In this document: positions 1 through 12,436 of the stretch, one piece after another
Position numbering within the stretch: the stretch's first letter is position 1
Layout of the letters: the number at the start of each line of letters is the position of its first letter
Origin: Mytilus trossulus
Lineage: Eukaryota; Mollusca; Bivalvia; Mytilida; Mytilidae
Length of the DNA stretch: 64,000 nucleotides
Direction: 5' to 3'
NCBI RefSeq assembly: GCF_036588685.1
Contig: NC_086386.1
Location: 77,932,682 to 77,996,681 of the forward strand
Program-made: the position numbers and the translations under genes
The notes under the pieces: generated by a model
Told to the model about the DNA's origin: nothing
The model's input: only the letters and a program-made list of their open reading frames with translations
Databases searched by the model: none

Positions 1-1
1 G

Positions 2-253
2 TTAAATAAGGCCAAATACAAATAAGTGTGTGGTTCCAGTTACCCTACCTACCATTCTTTCAAGTCTTAATAATAGCCTACCCTAAACAAAACAAAATAA
101 TTTTTCATTAAACACTGTAAAAGACGGAATGTTGCTTCCGAAGAGTCAATGTTAAAAATAACATACAGTAGAATTAGAAAACCCTACCTAGTTTGACCCA
201 AACTTATTTTTAGATGGAAATGGAACCACCCATATTATTTTATTTGGCCTAAT
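2..253. mobile_element. Short inverted-repeat element (GGCC/GGTTCCAGTTACC family), copy 1
   Basis: The left arm reads AGGCCAAATA, then GTGTGTGGTTCCAGTTACC; the right arm (about 211-253) is its imperfect reverse complement, with TGGAACCACC and then ATTTGGCCT. The arms enclose about 160 bp with no coding potential. Two further members lie at 52,586-52,797 and 53,143-53,919, and a partial one near 54,840. This is a non-autonomous DNA element (MITE) inside the last intron of the first gene. The exact target duplication is unclear; TTAA occurs at 2-5 on the left only. Confidence 0.6.
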
Positions 254-814
254 ATATGCATGCATCAGTTTTTGATCAGACATAACCTCAAGTATTTGAA
301 TGAATATCCTGGATGTTGACCTAAGAATTTTCAAAACAAAAGGGTATTAGTATGTGATTTAAATGCCACAGAAGAAAGGATAGATTTTTTATTAATTTTT
401 TGGGGAAGAGAATTATCATCGAAGGCTTAGAAAGTTGTCTGTAAATTTGTAAGTTCAAAAATTTGCACCATCAAGAATTTGTCATCACAATTAATCTGGC
501 ATTTAAAACTGTTATCATGAATAAAAGATGGATTAATGAGAGAGAGGGGTGCTGGAGCAAGCCCAGAGTGTTTTTTAATTTCCTAATTAACTGAAAATAC
601 ATTATCAGTCTCTATCCTGACTTTTGACCTCATTCTAACTCAAGAAAAACAATCAAAAATGTAATTGAATAAAAAAAAAGGGGGGGGGATGGAGAAAGTA
701 CATTAATAGGGAATTTTAGGTTGTATTTTAAATTTGTCAGTTTAAAAAAAATTCATTCATCTGTCTACTTATGTTTCAAGGCATTTTTGTAATTTTTTAT
801 ATAGCAAGGAAGTG

Positions 815-872
815 GAAATTCTTTCCCACAGGTCTTACTGTTAGAAATTCTTTCCCACAGGTCTTACTGTTA
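815..872. repeat. Perfect 29-bp tandem duplication
   Basis: Two identical 29-bp copies (815-843 and 844-872), each containing TTCTTTCCCACAGGTCTTAC, lie head to tail in intronic sequence. The unit contains a splice-acceptor-like CCCACAG, but I see no exon attached to it. Confidence 0.85.
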
Positions 873-1269
873 GATATCTTTTGTTACTATTACATAATGT
901 AGTATTTTAAATTTAAACTTTTCCCTCTTTAATCATTTCGGTCAATAACAATGATTTCATAATCTACTTTTACATTGAATCCCAGTGTTTTTCTAACAGG
1001 TGAGGTTTATAAAAAGAAAAGGTCAAATTTGTGATTTTCTTGTTTTTCATCAGCTAACTGGTCCACGACAAAAACACCCAAGAAAAAAACGTATAGTAAA
1101 TCTTTTTGATATTAAACCTTTTTTGAAATTTTTCAATGTACATTTTAACTCGATATGAATATATCCATATATATCTTTAAGATATTTGAAATAAATTAAA
1201 AACATATATATACAAATTAAATAATGAACGACATCCAAGTTTTTAATTTAGTTAGTTGGTATCAATTGA

Positions 1270-1740
1270 AACGCAAGTTTAGCTCAGTATGAGTTTATTT
1301 TCTTTCTGATCTGAGTTAAAAGCTAGTTGTTTTCACACAAATAAATTTAAAAAGAGACACTCCAACTGGTATTTACTTATATTATGACCTAAACGTACTA
1401 GAATATGACTAGGGGAAAAATTGGTACCAAACTATTTAAGTTTATTGTTTACCAATAATATTATGAGTTTGTTTTTTTCTGGTTGACCGATCATATTGAA
1501 AAGTAAAGACACAAACAACTTTAAAACTGAAGATGGTCTAATAGTCTTGAGTATAAACAATGTTAACTAGTACAATGTATAAATCTACATAGGTTTATAG
1601 TTTAGTATAAGTTTGTTTTTCTTTCTGGATGAATAATTGTTTTTGAAAATTTGACATAAAACAATTTTAAAAACAGACATGGTCTAAATGATCTGGATTA
1701 TGAACTAAGTGTACTTTGTAAATTTTGTTTAACCGGTTTT
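1270..1740. repeat. Three diverged ~150-170-bp tandem units
   Basis: Three successive blocks start near 1288, 1460 and 1606. Each begins with a form of ATGAGTTTGTTTTTCTTTCTG and is followed by an A-rich stretch and then GACATGGTCTAA-like sequence. Identity is low and gaps are frequent, so this is an old tandem triplication within the intron. Confidence 0.5.
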
Positions 1741-2012
1741 TTTTTAACAACAGAATTAAACCTTTATTTCAATTTCAGGCTTGTTACAATTTTGCTTGAC
1801 CTTAATATATCTTTCCTGTTTACACTGTGTTTACATTGTTTGTCAAGTGCGGAAAGTGACACAACAAATGATATTTATTTTAAGTTGGTCAGATTACTCT
1901 GAAAAAGTTATACAATTATACTAAATCTGCTTTGTGATGATTAACCTGACACAGTAATTAACAACTTTATGTCACTGTAACCATAAAGGTAGCTAAGATG
2001 GTTGCTTGAATA

Positions 2013-2163
2013 CTGTGGATTCATTTATTTTTGTGGATTTGCCAAATTTGCTTTCAAACCTATTGAAAATGTATGCCTCGTTAAATATTTGAATTACCAT
2101 TTGTTTACCTTTACAACAAAATCTATGAAATTGGTACCCCATAAATAATAATGAATTCACATT
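2013..2163. mobile_element. Short TIR element with CTGTGGATTCATT ends (degenerate)
   Basis: The left end CTGTGGATTCATTTATTTTT follows a TA; the right end near 2,149-2,163 reads AATGAATTCACA, its imperfect inverse. The length of about 150 bp, a TA-flanked left side and CTGTGG ends match the intact element at 8,807-9,015. It lies just upstream of the terminal exon. The right terminus has decayed. Confidence 0.45.
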
Positions 2164-2246
2164 TTGAAATGATATAGAATTCACATTTGTAAAGCAAATT
2201 GTTCAATGTTTATATAAAAACCATATGAATTCTTTTTTTTTTGCAG

Positions 2247-2579
2247 TTAAATAGTAGTCAAGAGACTGTACATGCTGAAGCAGAGAGTGGCGCTACAGCC
2301 TCTGCCATCGGGGACGACACCGAACATTTATCGTCTCCAGAGGAACACAGTCGGGCAGAAGCTATTGTTCTAATTAGACATCAGCCTAGTTTCCAATACC
2401 ATGGCTCGGACACATTCTGTGCAGAGACTTCACCGCATACCACGAATATTATGGCTCATATAGAGCTGGAGGATGAAGACAATAACTTAAGTGACAACGA
2501 ATGCAATGAATTACACTCATTAATGACAGGTTTGCCCCGAAAAGACAGTGGTGCCTCCACAGACAAAGGAGATGTCTAG
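2247..2579 (+). CDS. Terminal coding exon of an unrecognised protein
   Basis: A polypyrimidine tract of T residues followed by GCAG (acceptor AG at 2245-2246) opens an exon that reads without interruption to TAG at 2577-2579, giving about 110 C-terminal residues in phase 0. The composition is protein-like and unlike the surrounding AT-rich DNA. It is rich in acidic residues, S, T and H, with the stretch MAHIELEDEDNNLSDNE and a final SGASTDKGDV. There is no transmembrane segment, cysteine cluster or domain that I recognise, so this looks like a disordered cytoplasmic C-terminal tail. The last four residues, KGDV, end in valine and could be read as a weak PDZ-binding ending, which is speculation. 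Earlier exons lie left of the window or are hidden in 1-2240, where I could not identify any. An internal ATG start is unlikely because the acceptor is strong. Confidence 0.7.
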   Translation, partial: LNSSQETVHAEAESGATASAIGDDTEHLSSPEEHSRAEAIVLIRHQPSFQYHGSDTFCAETSPHTTNIMAHIELEDEDNNLSDNECNELHSLMTGLPRKDSGASTDKGDV

Positions 2580-3400
2580 TGTCGGCTCAAAGAAGCTGTT
2601 TTTATTTGTGCATTTTCAAATGGAGATTAAACTTTTTCTTTAAGGACTTTAAAGGTCTTTTTTTTAAAAGAAATTTTTCACAAATTTATTGTGGAAATTT
2701 AGATTATTTTCATTAAGTTGTAGAAACGAAATCTGCAGACACTTGATGAAACTGTGTTGTTATTACTTTGAACAAAAGTCCGATCATTTTACTTTGTTAC
2801 CTCCTAAATGAGTCCTTTTCCATGTTCAATATGACCTGCATTTACATGACAGGAATTCATGCAGATGTCATCTTATTTACATCTATACATGAGAAAGTTA
2901 TTCAACACGTAAGCTCCATTTGTTGTATCTTGTCACCATTCACAGACACTGATTTGAAAAAAGTGTGAAATTCCAGTTCAAAGCATAATTTGAAAGGGGA
3001 GATAACTCATATCCCAAAGAGGAGACAACCCAGTAGCTGTCATAGAAAGATAGTTGCATATTTCACAAATTCTCATTACTCCTAGTCTTATTTGTTATTG
3101 AAGTTGTTAAATTGTTGTTTATATGTATGAAAGATATTGTAAATGTAAGTAAAGTGCTTCATAGTATTATATTGTGTAAAAATGTATCCCATTATTTATA
3201 TTGTTTCTTGCATTTGTAAAATAGTGTTTGTCAATTTTCAAATCTGCATTCAGCAGTCTTTTTTTTGTGATTTTCATTCCATTGATGAGTGGCAGGACCT
3301 TTGATTCCATCTTGATCTTTTGTCACATGATCTGAACAATCAGAGTCATTTAAGTCACATGACCTCACTTCAAGTCTTTTATTAGAATTTTGTCACATGT
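2580..3400 (+). other. Probable 3' untranslated region of the first gene
   Basis: AT-rich sequence after the stop codon with no open frame of note. No AATAAA is convincing before the foldback element at 3,410, so the polyadenylation site is not placed. The transcript could continue well downstream. Confidence 0.4.
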
Positions 3401-3409
3401 CTCCTTAAC

Positions 3410-4236
3410 GAATTATAGTTATCCCGTACCATTGTAAACTCGTACCAACGTCAACTCGTACCACTTTATAAAAACTCGTACCATTGCAAACTCGTACCAC
3501 TGCTAACTCGTACCAACTTATTTAAATGCATTTAAATGTTGTTTTATGATGTATGTAATTTACTTTCACTCAATACCTCTCAAGTCTGTAAAATGTATAT
3601 AATTTGAAAGTACAATGACCAATTTGTAGCTAATGTTCCCTGTCTATAAAAATTTGGATAGAAAATACCGTGGCAGATTTGCTTTGTTGTCTCTTATGAA
3701 AAGAATTTTTTAAACTTTTACTGATAATTAATGAGTTTAATTTTTAATCATTCCAAAGTAATTGTTCATGAATGAAATTCTTACTTTTTATAAATAGCAA
3801 GTTACAATGAAATGTAACCGTTTCCTGTTCCCGAATTTTCCCGCCAAAAAGCACATGGCTTTCAACAATTGTAAACAAAGCATTCAATGTGTGATCATGG
3901 ATTACAGCATTAATTAATTTAATTTGGATATAGATATTCAACTTAAGGTACAGTTAAAGCAATTTTTTTTCTTTCTTCTGGATTATAACTACTTTGAAAG
4001 ATCAGCTTAAAAAATAAAGCTTTTTAGAAAGAAAAAAAATCGTATTTTTGTCTATAAAATCCAGTATAAAATTCAAGTAATTCAACATTAGTTTTATTAA
4101 GTTTACAAAAAATATTCTTAATATTTTATATATTTTTGATGGTACGAGTTTGCAGTGGTACGACTTTCCTGTGTTACGAGTTTTGGTACGAGTTAACATG
4201 GTACGAGTTTCCGTTGGTACGAGTTAACTTGCTTCC
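3410..4236. mobile_element. Mutator-like foldback element with 16-bp subterminal repeats and 9-bp target duplication
   Basis: The element is flanked by the 9-bp direct repeat CTCCTTAAC (3401-3409 and 4237-4245). The left arm carries six CGTACC cores at 3425, 3441, 3457, 3477, 3493 and 3509 (mostly 16 bp apart). The right arm carries six inverted GGTACG-type cores at 4141, 4157, 4173, 4185, 4200 and 4216. The outer 37 bp of both arms align in register as an imperfect terminal inverted repeat. The interior (about 3520-4140) is AT-rich, holds an 18-bp perfect palindrome at 3520-3537, and encodes no transposase. Nine-base target duplications with long inverted arms are typical of Mutator-like elements, so I call this a non-autonomous foldback derivative. 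Confidence 0.75.
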
Positions 4237-4245
4237 CTCCTTAAC

Positions 4246-7200
4246 ATCCAATCATATGCTATGCTACATTTGTAGCACCTTATGTACAATTCACTGTGTT
4301 GATTAGTGTAAATATTTATTTTGTGTCTTTACACATTTATAGGACACTTTGTATCAAAGTTGGAAAAATATAAAGTTATTCAATCATAAAAAGAATTGAA
4401 AATGAAAATTTATAAAGGAAATAATTTTATTATTTGTTTTCTGTGCCATTTTTTTGTGTGGATATTACGAATATAATCAGTCACTGGGTGAATGAGGATG
4501 AAAGTTGATTCCATTTGAGACTCCTTTTCAAAGCCATGTACCATAACAATATTAAGTTATATTAGTGGCCTAATCAGAAAAATTCTTAATGCAGGGGCCC
4601 ATTAACTGCCAAAGAGGGGGACTGCTCCATTCATGCTTCAATGATTCCTTTAATCATCCAAAATTTTCCCTCAAAAGAGCAGGGGGACTGGGAAATCATG
4701 GAACTAGTTTCAAAAGGATGACATTAAACTAAACCTGCTTCATCAATTTATTTTGGATATATAACATTAACTATCCAGCAAACTTAAATTTTATAGACAA
4801 GGAAAACACCAAAGTAGTTTAGCTGTAGGCAAGCATGAATTTTATAAACTAAGCACACGCAAAAGTAGTTATGGTAATATATTTCATAAACTAAGAACAT
4901 AATTAAATATTCTAGCAGTAAATGAAAAAAGCAGTCATCAGATTTTTTATTGCAATGTTAATTATAACAAATTGTTCTAATAAAAGCCAAATAAGCAATA
5001 TACATTTCTAAGCAAATTATTAACTTCTTTTTCTCATTTTATTCACGCATAATCAGTTTTTGTCTCTGTACATAATACCTTTGGCCATTTTATTGAGAAG
5101 AACGAACAAATAACGTGAATAACAACACGTAATGTCTACCTGATGTTAATGACAATGTTATTGAATTTCTGTCAAATTGTTTCTCAGTTTGCAGCTCATA
5201 ATTATACCACACAGAACTGACAGCCTTGAATCCATAAAAGGAGCCAAGCCTTTGTAATTAAATTCTTGTTAGCACATATAAGTATTTATAAAAGATATAT
5301 GTTTTTTTTTTATACTTGACTTTCGAAAATAAAGGAAAGGTGTAGCTTTTAAAAGGCATTTTTTAAATATCTATTTGGGATATAAGGATCTAACATTTAG
5401 TGATTCAGCTCTTTTTGAATCTTCTATCTATAATCACATATTCTCTTTCAAAAAGATGCTGATGAAATTTTCTCTTAATTTTATTTACTGTTTTGTGGTT
5501 CAACGTTTGACAATAGTTCTTTTAACCACATGCATATTTTTTAGTGAAGCAAGATATAAGCCTGCTCTGAGGATCGTCTTTCTTTTTAAAGAGTATTTCA
5601 AAGCATGCTTGCAGCTTGCTCTTGGAAAGATCTAGTACCCAATACAATATTTCATTTGTCATAAAAGAACAGGTGTATTGAAATACATGTACGTAAAAGC
5701 TGACTAAAATAAAGCAATTTAGGACCCCAGAATTCTGTTCAGTTTGGACAGGTGGTTGCTTTACACAGGTTGCGTATAAGACTGATTTATCTGCATAGTA
5801 ATGGCCAAATACATGACAGGAGTTAGAATAAAAAAAAAATCGTGTATTTGTTGTACATTTTCTAAATTTGTTGAGATTTGAAGAAGAAAAAATGTATGGA
5901 TAATTTGATGTGAAGTTAGAAAGTTTAATGAGTAATTGAATTGTGTGAGAAATTTAAATGTGTGAATTACGTGATATGGTTGAATGCGTGTGTTGATGGT
6001 GTTCAATGTTACCCAGTGTTATATGGTTATATGTCGAGACACTGTCAAAGATTGTTGTTAATTGATTATTATTTATTTCATTGTTGACATTGTCACCGAG
6101 TACGTCATTGTTTATATTTGTTGCATAAGTATTGTGTAAAAATTCAGAATATACATCGTTATTTAATATTTTTTGTGACGACACTGTAAAAACATTTTCA
6201 CATAGCAGTTGATTGTAGAAGCTTTATAGAATTTGCAAAGAGTGGCTTTTTTTCCATTTCTTCCGCAGATTTTCACATTTGCCCCCTCGTAACTCTGTGC
6301 AAGCCATTTCATAGTAAGTCAGACTATTTAAGTACAATAATAATGGCACTCTAAAATAATAAAAAATTTAAGAAATAGCAGCTCTTTAGCATGCTTTATG
6401 TATCCTTGCTATAAAATCTCTTGGTATTTACATTTAGGGCTTTCAAATTGAGGATGCTTTGCTTATGATTCTTTTATTAAAGATTTGCTTTCCAAAACAA
6501 TATATTGATATACTTATCATAAGATTTAAGCTTTTCCATAAAAGAAATTTATTATTTTAGCCATTATTAAATTTTGTTACACATGCTTTTTTGCTTTAGG
6601 ACTTTTATATAAATTCAGCTCAAAATAAACCAAAGAAATGAAGAATTGTTCTCACAAGTTTATAAAATATATGACTTTATCGTGATTTATAAAATGATAT
6701 CAAGCTAAATAAGCTTGAAAGTAGTTAGCTTAAACATGTTAAGCATTCAATTGAACATTTAATTTATTATTCAGTTTCTTCGAAGAAGGGTTATTTTTTA
6801 AAACTTTTCCAAAGGGGAGTTTACTTGAGAAAGCAGGGTAACGTAAAACAGATCAAACATCAGTTTTTGGTCTGGTTTAATGAAGTTTTGTCCCATGTTT
6901 AATGTATTTGTGCAATTCCACATTGTTTTGAAAGAGAATTGCTTTTACCATGTTTACTGGATATTCATCAAGCACCCTTTATCTCTACTGTTTTTGTAAT
7001 TTTGACTCTTTGAATTATTTATGTTATTTGAAGAACCCTTATTTAGAGCTTACGTTATCAAATTGAAAGAATCATGTTGTTATTATAATGAGACCTAGAA
7101 AAAAGCACACTACTGTGAGTCACTTGAACGTTTACTTTTACCCTTTTCTAAAATATATTCCAAGTTTCTAAATAACATAGTTAAATTTTCTTCTGTGTCA

Positions 7201-8800
7201 CATGGATGCTTTACAAGCATTGCTGAAACTGACATTTATTCAAACACATTACTGATTTTTAAAGAGAAGAGTCAATTCCCTTTTCCTAGTTTTTACCTCC
7301 TTAACTTGCAAGTGTGAAAAATGGTCTGTAAAACATTGAGAAGTAGGGGGCGCTGTGCTCTGAAACTCACCATATCATTTATAAACTTGTGTATTTAGTC
7401 ATTGATGAGGCAGCTTGATATTATATTGTGTTCTTGAATAATTTGTGTGGTGTATCACAAGGGTCAAGGTCAAAGGGGTTGCACATTAAGTATCTGACAT
7501 TGCTAGACATATTCATTTCTTTATTTTGGGAAAGAAATTTTGGAGTGATCTTAGAAAATTGCTGTTAAGGGAAAAAATAAAATTTAGAAATAAAGTACTA
7601 AAAAATGTAATGTTAGCTTAATATGGGAATTAGAGAGAAATTTTTGTATAGGTATCGTTAATTAATCATCTTGGCTACAGTGAAATAATTAGTTTCATTG
7701 CATGTTTAAGTTTCCCAATTTTGATTAAATGAAGTAATTAAGAACAGAAATACACATTTAGAAAAAGCATCTCAATTCACTGCCAAGAATCCATGTGGGC
7801 TCCAATTCTTTGTATCTGCATATTGCTTTAAAAGTTGTTGTTTTACCTACAATTTTAAGGTTTCTACAATTTCATGTAAACAATATAATTTGTACATGAA
7901 TTTTAACAAGGACATGATAACTTTTGTACTCATTTGAAATCATAGAGAATATATAACATTTAATGATATTTGGGAACAAACCACATGAAATTAAAGTATG
8001 GTTTGGACATCATTTATGTGTATAATTTTTACTTAGAATGTAAAAACAACTTTAAAAAAACCAACGTGAAAGTGAAAATGATATTTTTCCTTCCTTGTTA
8101 ACAGTTTGTTGTTAAATGAAGTAGATCAAAATAGTTTGAGTTCATAGTAGATTCTATTCAATGCATTTAATTAATAGTTCTGCATTTCACATCTACCACT
8201 GACCTTTGACCCTTTGAATGGAAACATTTTAACACATAGAATATAGTGCTATTATATCATTACGAATGTGCTTGTAAATATAAGCTTATTTCTCGGCTTG
8301 CAAGAGTGTTTGCCCAATCATGTCATTTATGAAAAAAGAAATCATTTTATTTATAAAAGAAAGGTATGTTGCCTTTTATTTTAGTGTGATTGCAACATGC
8401 TAGCTCATCAAATTATTTATGGGTTGTTTGTTTATTCTTGAAAACAATGTTCAGGCTTGCTCTTAGCCTATCAATATAATCCTTACATTGAGTACCCATT
8501 AATGACATGGGGATGCTCAGAGCATGCTTGGAATTTGCTTTCAAGAATAAATGCCAGACCCTTAATTTCATCAGTAAAGTTTGTAACTCATTATTGTAAA
8601 TGTTCTTGATTTTCTGAAGTAAAAAATGTGCTATATTTATGATTTCACATTTGATATAGAGATATTGTATGTCAGTAAGGCAGAAAAATACATAATAATA
8701 ATATGTAATTGTTTTTAACTAAACATCCTTTTCTGAGGGATATTGAAAGTATTTTAATAGTATTACTGTAGAACTTTCACTCGTCTGGGCTTAGCCTAAA
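4246..8800. other. Non-coding stretch, no gene recognised
   Basis: AT-rich sequence with scattered short open frames lacking codon structure. A minus-strand frame around 6006-6184 begins after an acceptor-like TTTTTACAG and meets a donor-like GG/GTAACA near 6008. It encodes an asparagine-rich peptide that I cannot assign. No repeat with defined ends was found. Confidence 0.5.
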
Positions 8801-8806
8801 CAGGTA

Positions 8807-9015
8807 CTGTGGAATCATAATTATTCGTTGGGTACCATCTTTCATTGATTTATATGAAAAGTTAGAGACTGATTTAAGATGTTCAAGGAAATACAAATTT
8901 TATATAGGGTTGTAAAAGGACTTATGAAAAACCTCAAAAATCAAGTATCCATTAAAATGCTTAATTTTTACTATTTTATCAGAAATTGATACCCAAAAAA
9001 TAAATGAATATGCAG
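8807..9015. mobile_element. TA-flanked TIR element, CTGTGGAATCAT ends
   Basis: The left end, CTGTGGAATCATAATTATTC followed by GTTGGGTACC, and the right end, GATACCC followed by AATAAATGAATATGCAG, are imperfect inverse copies. Each end abuts TA (8805-8806 and 9016-9017), the target duplication expected of Tc1/mariner-type MITEs. The interior is 209 bp and non-coding. Confidence 0.65.
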
Positions 9016-9226
9016 TATGTAATTTTAAAGAACTTGTGAAAGGTTTAAAACTCATTTCAGATCAGTGATTTTTATAATTTGTATACTGTAACATACACAG
9101 ATTGATAAGAAAAAGGGTATTTTGATGTTCTAGATCATGTTTTATAAATTTATTTTTTCTTTTAACAGCATCAGTTTAAGTAGCTTTATTATTCATGCTG
9201 AGTTATTAAGTTAAATTTATTAAGTA

Positions 9227-9422
9227 CTGTAAATTCTGAAATTATTGTATGCATTTATTGCTATTGCGAATTTTGAAGAACAGACAAAAATGTGAGATCA
9301 ATTGCTGCAATTATTGAAAATCTGCATACCAATACATGTATACCAGATCTTATTTTTGCAGTACTCACCCAGTCACATTATTCATGTTAATAAAAACATT
9401 GCAATAACTTCTGAATTTACAG
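9227..9422. mobile_element. TA-flanked TIR element, CTGTAAATTC family, copy 1
   Basis: The left end CTGTAAATTCTGAAATTATT and the right end CAATAACTTCTGAATTTACAG are near-perfect inverted repeats of about 22 bp, flanked by TA on both sides (9225-9226 and 9423-9424). The 196-bp element has no coding capacity. A longer relative is at 61,904-62,378. Confidence 0.75.
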
Positions 9423-9424
9423 TA

Positions 9425-11810
9425 ATACATGTGTACTTATAGTAGAATGACTTATTAGGATTATGACTTTTAAAGAAGTACCAGTTGTTAAAGTCTTTTA
9501 TAAGTAGTGATGATTATGACATTCTGTAGATTGTTGTTTTTGAAAAATACCGGTATTAAAAAGAATATTGTATTGATGTTATTTTGATATATTATCAAAT
9601 GGTAGATAGTCATGACCAAAAATTTAATCAGAATTTTGAAATCCTGGAAATCTATCTTAATTATGCATAATTATGATAAGAACAACTTTTGGCTGTACCT
9701 GTTATGCCCTTGTGTCCCAAAAAAATCAGTGATAGAAAAAAAATTATTTGTATCAGAAAAAGCTGAATCTAACATTTTGCAGGTATTCGTGAAAAAGTTT
9801 AAATCTTTATTCTGACTGTACTAATTTCAGTGCCACTCATGAATCATTTATAGACGAAATGCCAGCTGACTTACAAATTTTTTTAGAGAGTTATTTTCTA
9901 TGAATTAGTCCTTGATTCTCAAAGTTAAAATAAACGACCTTTGAAATTATTGCTGCGAGTGGCATTTATATTTTTCTTTATGGCTATCTTCATTGTATTA
10001 TGTAGTGAACAATGTTCTCCACAGCCCAGTGTATATGTGTGTGGATACCTCACCTTCATACCTAGATTTTCACTCTGGTTTTATGTTTTTCTGTACATGT
10101 ACATGGATTTATTTTTATTTTGGAATCCAATGAGTTCTGTATGGGTTTCAAGAAGGGTGTTAAATATTACACAGATAACTTAAGGAGAAAGTGAAAAATG
10201 TTTATTTTTTTCATACAAATATGTTTTGTTCCATAACAAACTTTTAGCGACATAATAAACTTCATGAATTTGAATTTTCATTAAATTGAGATACACTTAA
10301 ATTTGTGGACATGAAGCATCCATCAATCTGTAGTAGTATCTGTTCAAAAAATGCTAGTAATATTATTTTTTTAAATCAATAAAAGTATCAATCATGAAAA
10401 TTGCAATCACAGACCCCTGTTGCATACTTCTAGCCAAACTGAATATATATAAATAAATCCATGTATAATTGTGTACCTATTGTAGAGCCAGAGTATTGCT
10501 ACTGTACATAAAACTCCCTTGCCAAATGAGAAATTGTATATATATCATTGTTAATGCTGGTTTAGATGTATGTTTGTTATTGCTTATTAAATCTATACCA
10601 ACTATATGTTGTGTCCTTTTCTTCATGATTTAGTGTCATTTTAGAGTCCACTTGAGCATGGTTTGTGAATACTGATACATTGATAAAAATAGGTATGAAA
10701 TATAATGGAGAGTCATACTCGTAAGTATAAAGGAGACAACATTTTAAAATTGAAAGAAAAAACACCAAAAATATCAAGAATACCAAAAAAATATATAATT
10801 TTATACAATGTCATTCTTGTTTCCTAATTATAAAATCACTTACACCGCTAATGTCTTAAAAGGTACCGAAATAGCTGACAACTGTGGGTGTCAAAAGACC
10901 TGTTAGTTCTTTAAATTGGCAGTGCTTGATCTCTTTTACGTGACCTGTTCAATGAGACTCCTATAATTTACCTGAAGAGCAATTGTTTGTCACTCTACCA
11001 GAATAATCAGAAAGTTTTGGTTGGTAAGCCCTGCAACTTTATATTTGATTTGGATTGGACTGCTTTTATTTGGGCCCCTTTAACTAGTTTTTATGCAGAA
11101 AAAACGTTTATGGAAACCAGATTATATACCCGGTACTTTAACGCATATATATTTTTAGTTCAAATCAAATCTATATAACACTACTATGATGTATGCACGT
11201 ATAAACTACCATTTCTGAGGAGCACTATTTAAGAATTAACCTGATGAAAAATAATATTACATTCCTCCATATTGGCATATATGACTATGTGTAACTTGGA
11301 GAATGTTATAAACTCAAAAACGTCATGCATGTTGTGAAAAATGAATTAATTAAATGATACAGGTATTCGCTGTCAATGAAGGTTGAAAGCTTGTTTTCTC
11401 TGCAATCCGGTAGTGAATGGGACATAGAAATACCAGAACATTATCAGGCTTAAGATAGATTGTAGACACTTTACTCATCTATTTTTGGACAGCAATGGGA
11501 TGAATATAATTAAATCACTGATTAGAGAATTATCTAATGAACTTCTTAACAAGCTCGTTAAATGCCTTAATCAATGCGTTGTTGACGGTATGATGCAAAC
11601 AACCAACGAATTTGACATGGTAATTTCCACACAACTACCGTTTTTTGCGTTGATGTAGTGAAAATGGAAGCTGATTCTTTAATGCGATATTGTTTTTCTT
11701 TCAGATATACTATAACGGTTAATTGTAAAATGGTCTTTACAATAAGATAAACTCCGTCAACCGGATAATGTGCATCTCTGAATGTTGTGAGCATGAGTGT
11801 TAACTAGGGG
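9425..11810. other. Non-coding stretch, no gene recognised
   Basis: AT-rich. Open frames at 9,941-10,183 and 10,577-10,786 are hydrophobic because of T-richness and lack start or splice context. I see no defined repeat ends here. Confidence 0.5.
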
Positions 11811-11814
11811 ATTG

Positions 11815-11930
11815 AAATGTGGAATAAGTTTAAGAGACAACAACCTGACAAAAGAGTAAAACAAACAACGCAGCGAGAATTTCCCGCACCCAAAGGCGGG
11901 CTTAAGCTGGCCTCTAAACAAAAAGCATGC
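11815..11930 (+). repeat. Dispersed SINE-like repeat, family A
   Basis: Contains AGAGACAACAACCTGACAAA and, further on, CAGCGAGAATTTCCCGCACC and AGCTGGCC. The same consensus appears diverged at 24,343-24,430 and 58,646-58,745, and inverted at 15,785-15,838 and 43,097-43,150. I recall this family as dispersed in mussel genomes. Confidence 0.6.
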
Positions 11931-12045
11931 AGAACGTACATACTTTATGTTACATTAACACTTTGTATATACAACTGAACATAATATGTAAAACTAAACA
12001 ATAAAAACTATACTTGCATCTGTTATAAAGGACTAAAAATTCCGT

Positions 12046-12095
12046 ATTTTCTAACTTTTTATCGTACGAATTTTTCTAACTTTTTATCGCACGAA
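12046..12095. repeat. 25-bp tandem duplication
   Basis: Two 25-bp units containing TTTCTAACTTTTTATCG, differing at the first base and at one base of the core (CGTACGAA versus CGCACGAA), lie head to tail about 340 bp upstream of the first TRIM-like gene. Confidence 0.7.
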
Positions 12096-12436
12096 TTGTG
12101 GACTGACCCTATTGAATCAGTTATTAAAAAAACGATAGTGCAATGATATTGAGAAGATTTTTATCATCGACAATACTTAATTTAAATGAAACTTATTGTA
12201 CCTAGAAAACATTCTATTTATATGAACTTGCCCACAAATACAAACGAACATTGAATAAAGATACTAATGAAGATAAGAAATTAGTATATTTATTACAGGT
12301 TAATCAAAATTTTAACTTTTAAATTGATAATGGGTATTGATTTTGGAAAGTTTAAACTGGATCGACTTCACATTTATGTATTGGTTACGTGGTTATTTGC
12401 AGTAGGAAGTATGTAGATAAGAAATACCAATCCAAG

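Noticed and set aside
5954..6184. Asparagine-rich minus-strand frame with an acceptor-like start
   Set aside because: Low-complexity AT-driven composition; acceptor and donor strings occur by chance in such DNA. Kept only as a note.
9941..10183. Hydrophobic 80-residue frame resembling a signal peptide or membrane protein
   Set aside because: No ATG at the start; hydrophobicity follows from poly-T content.
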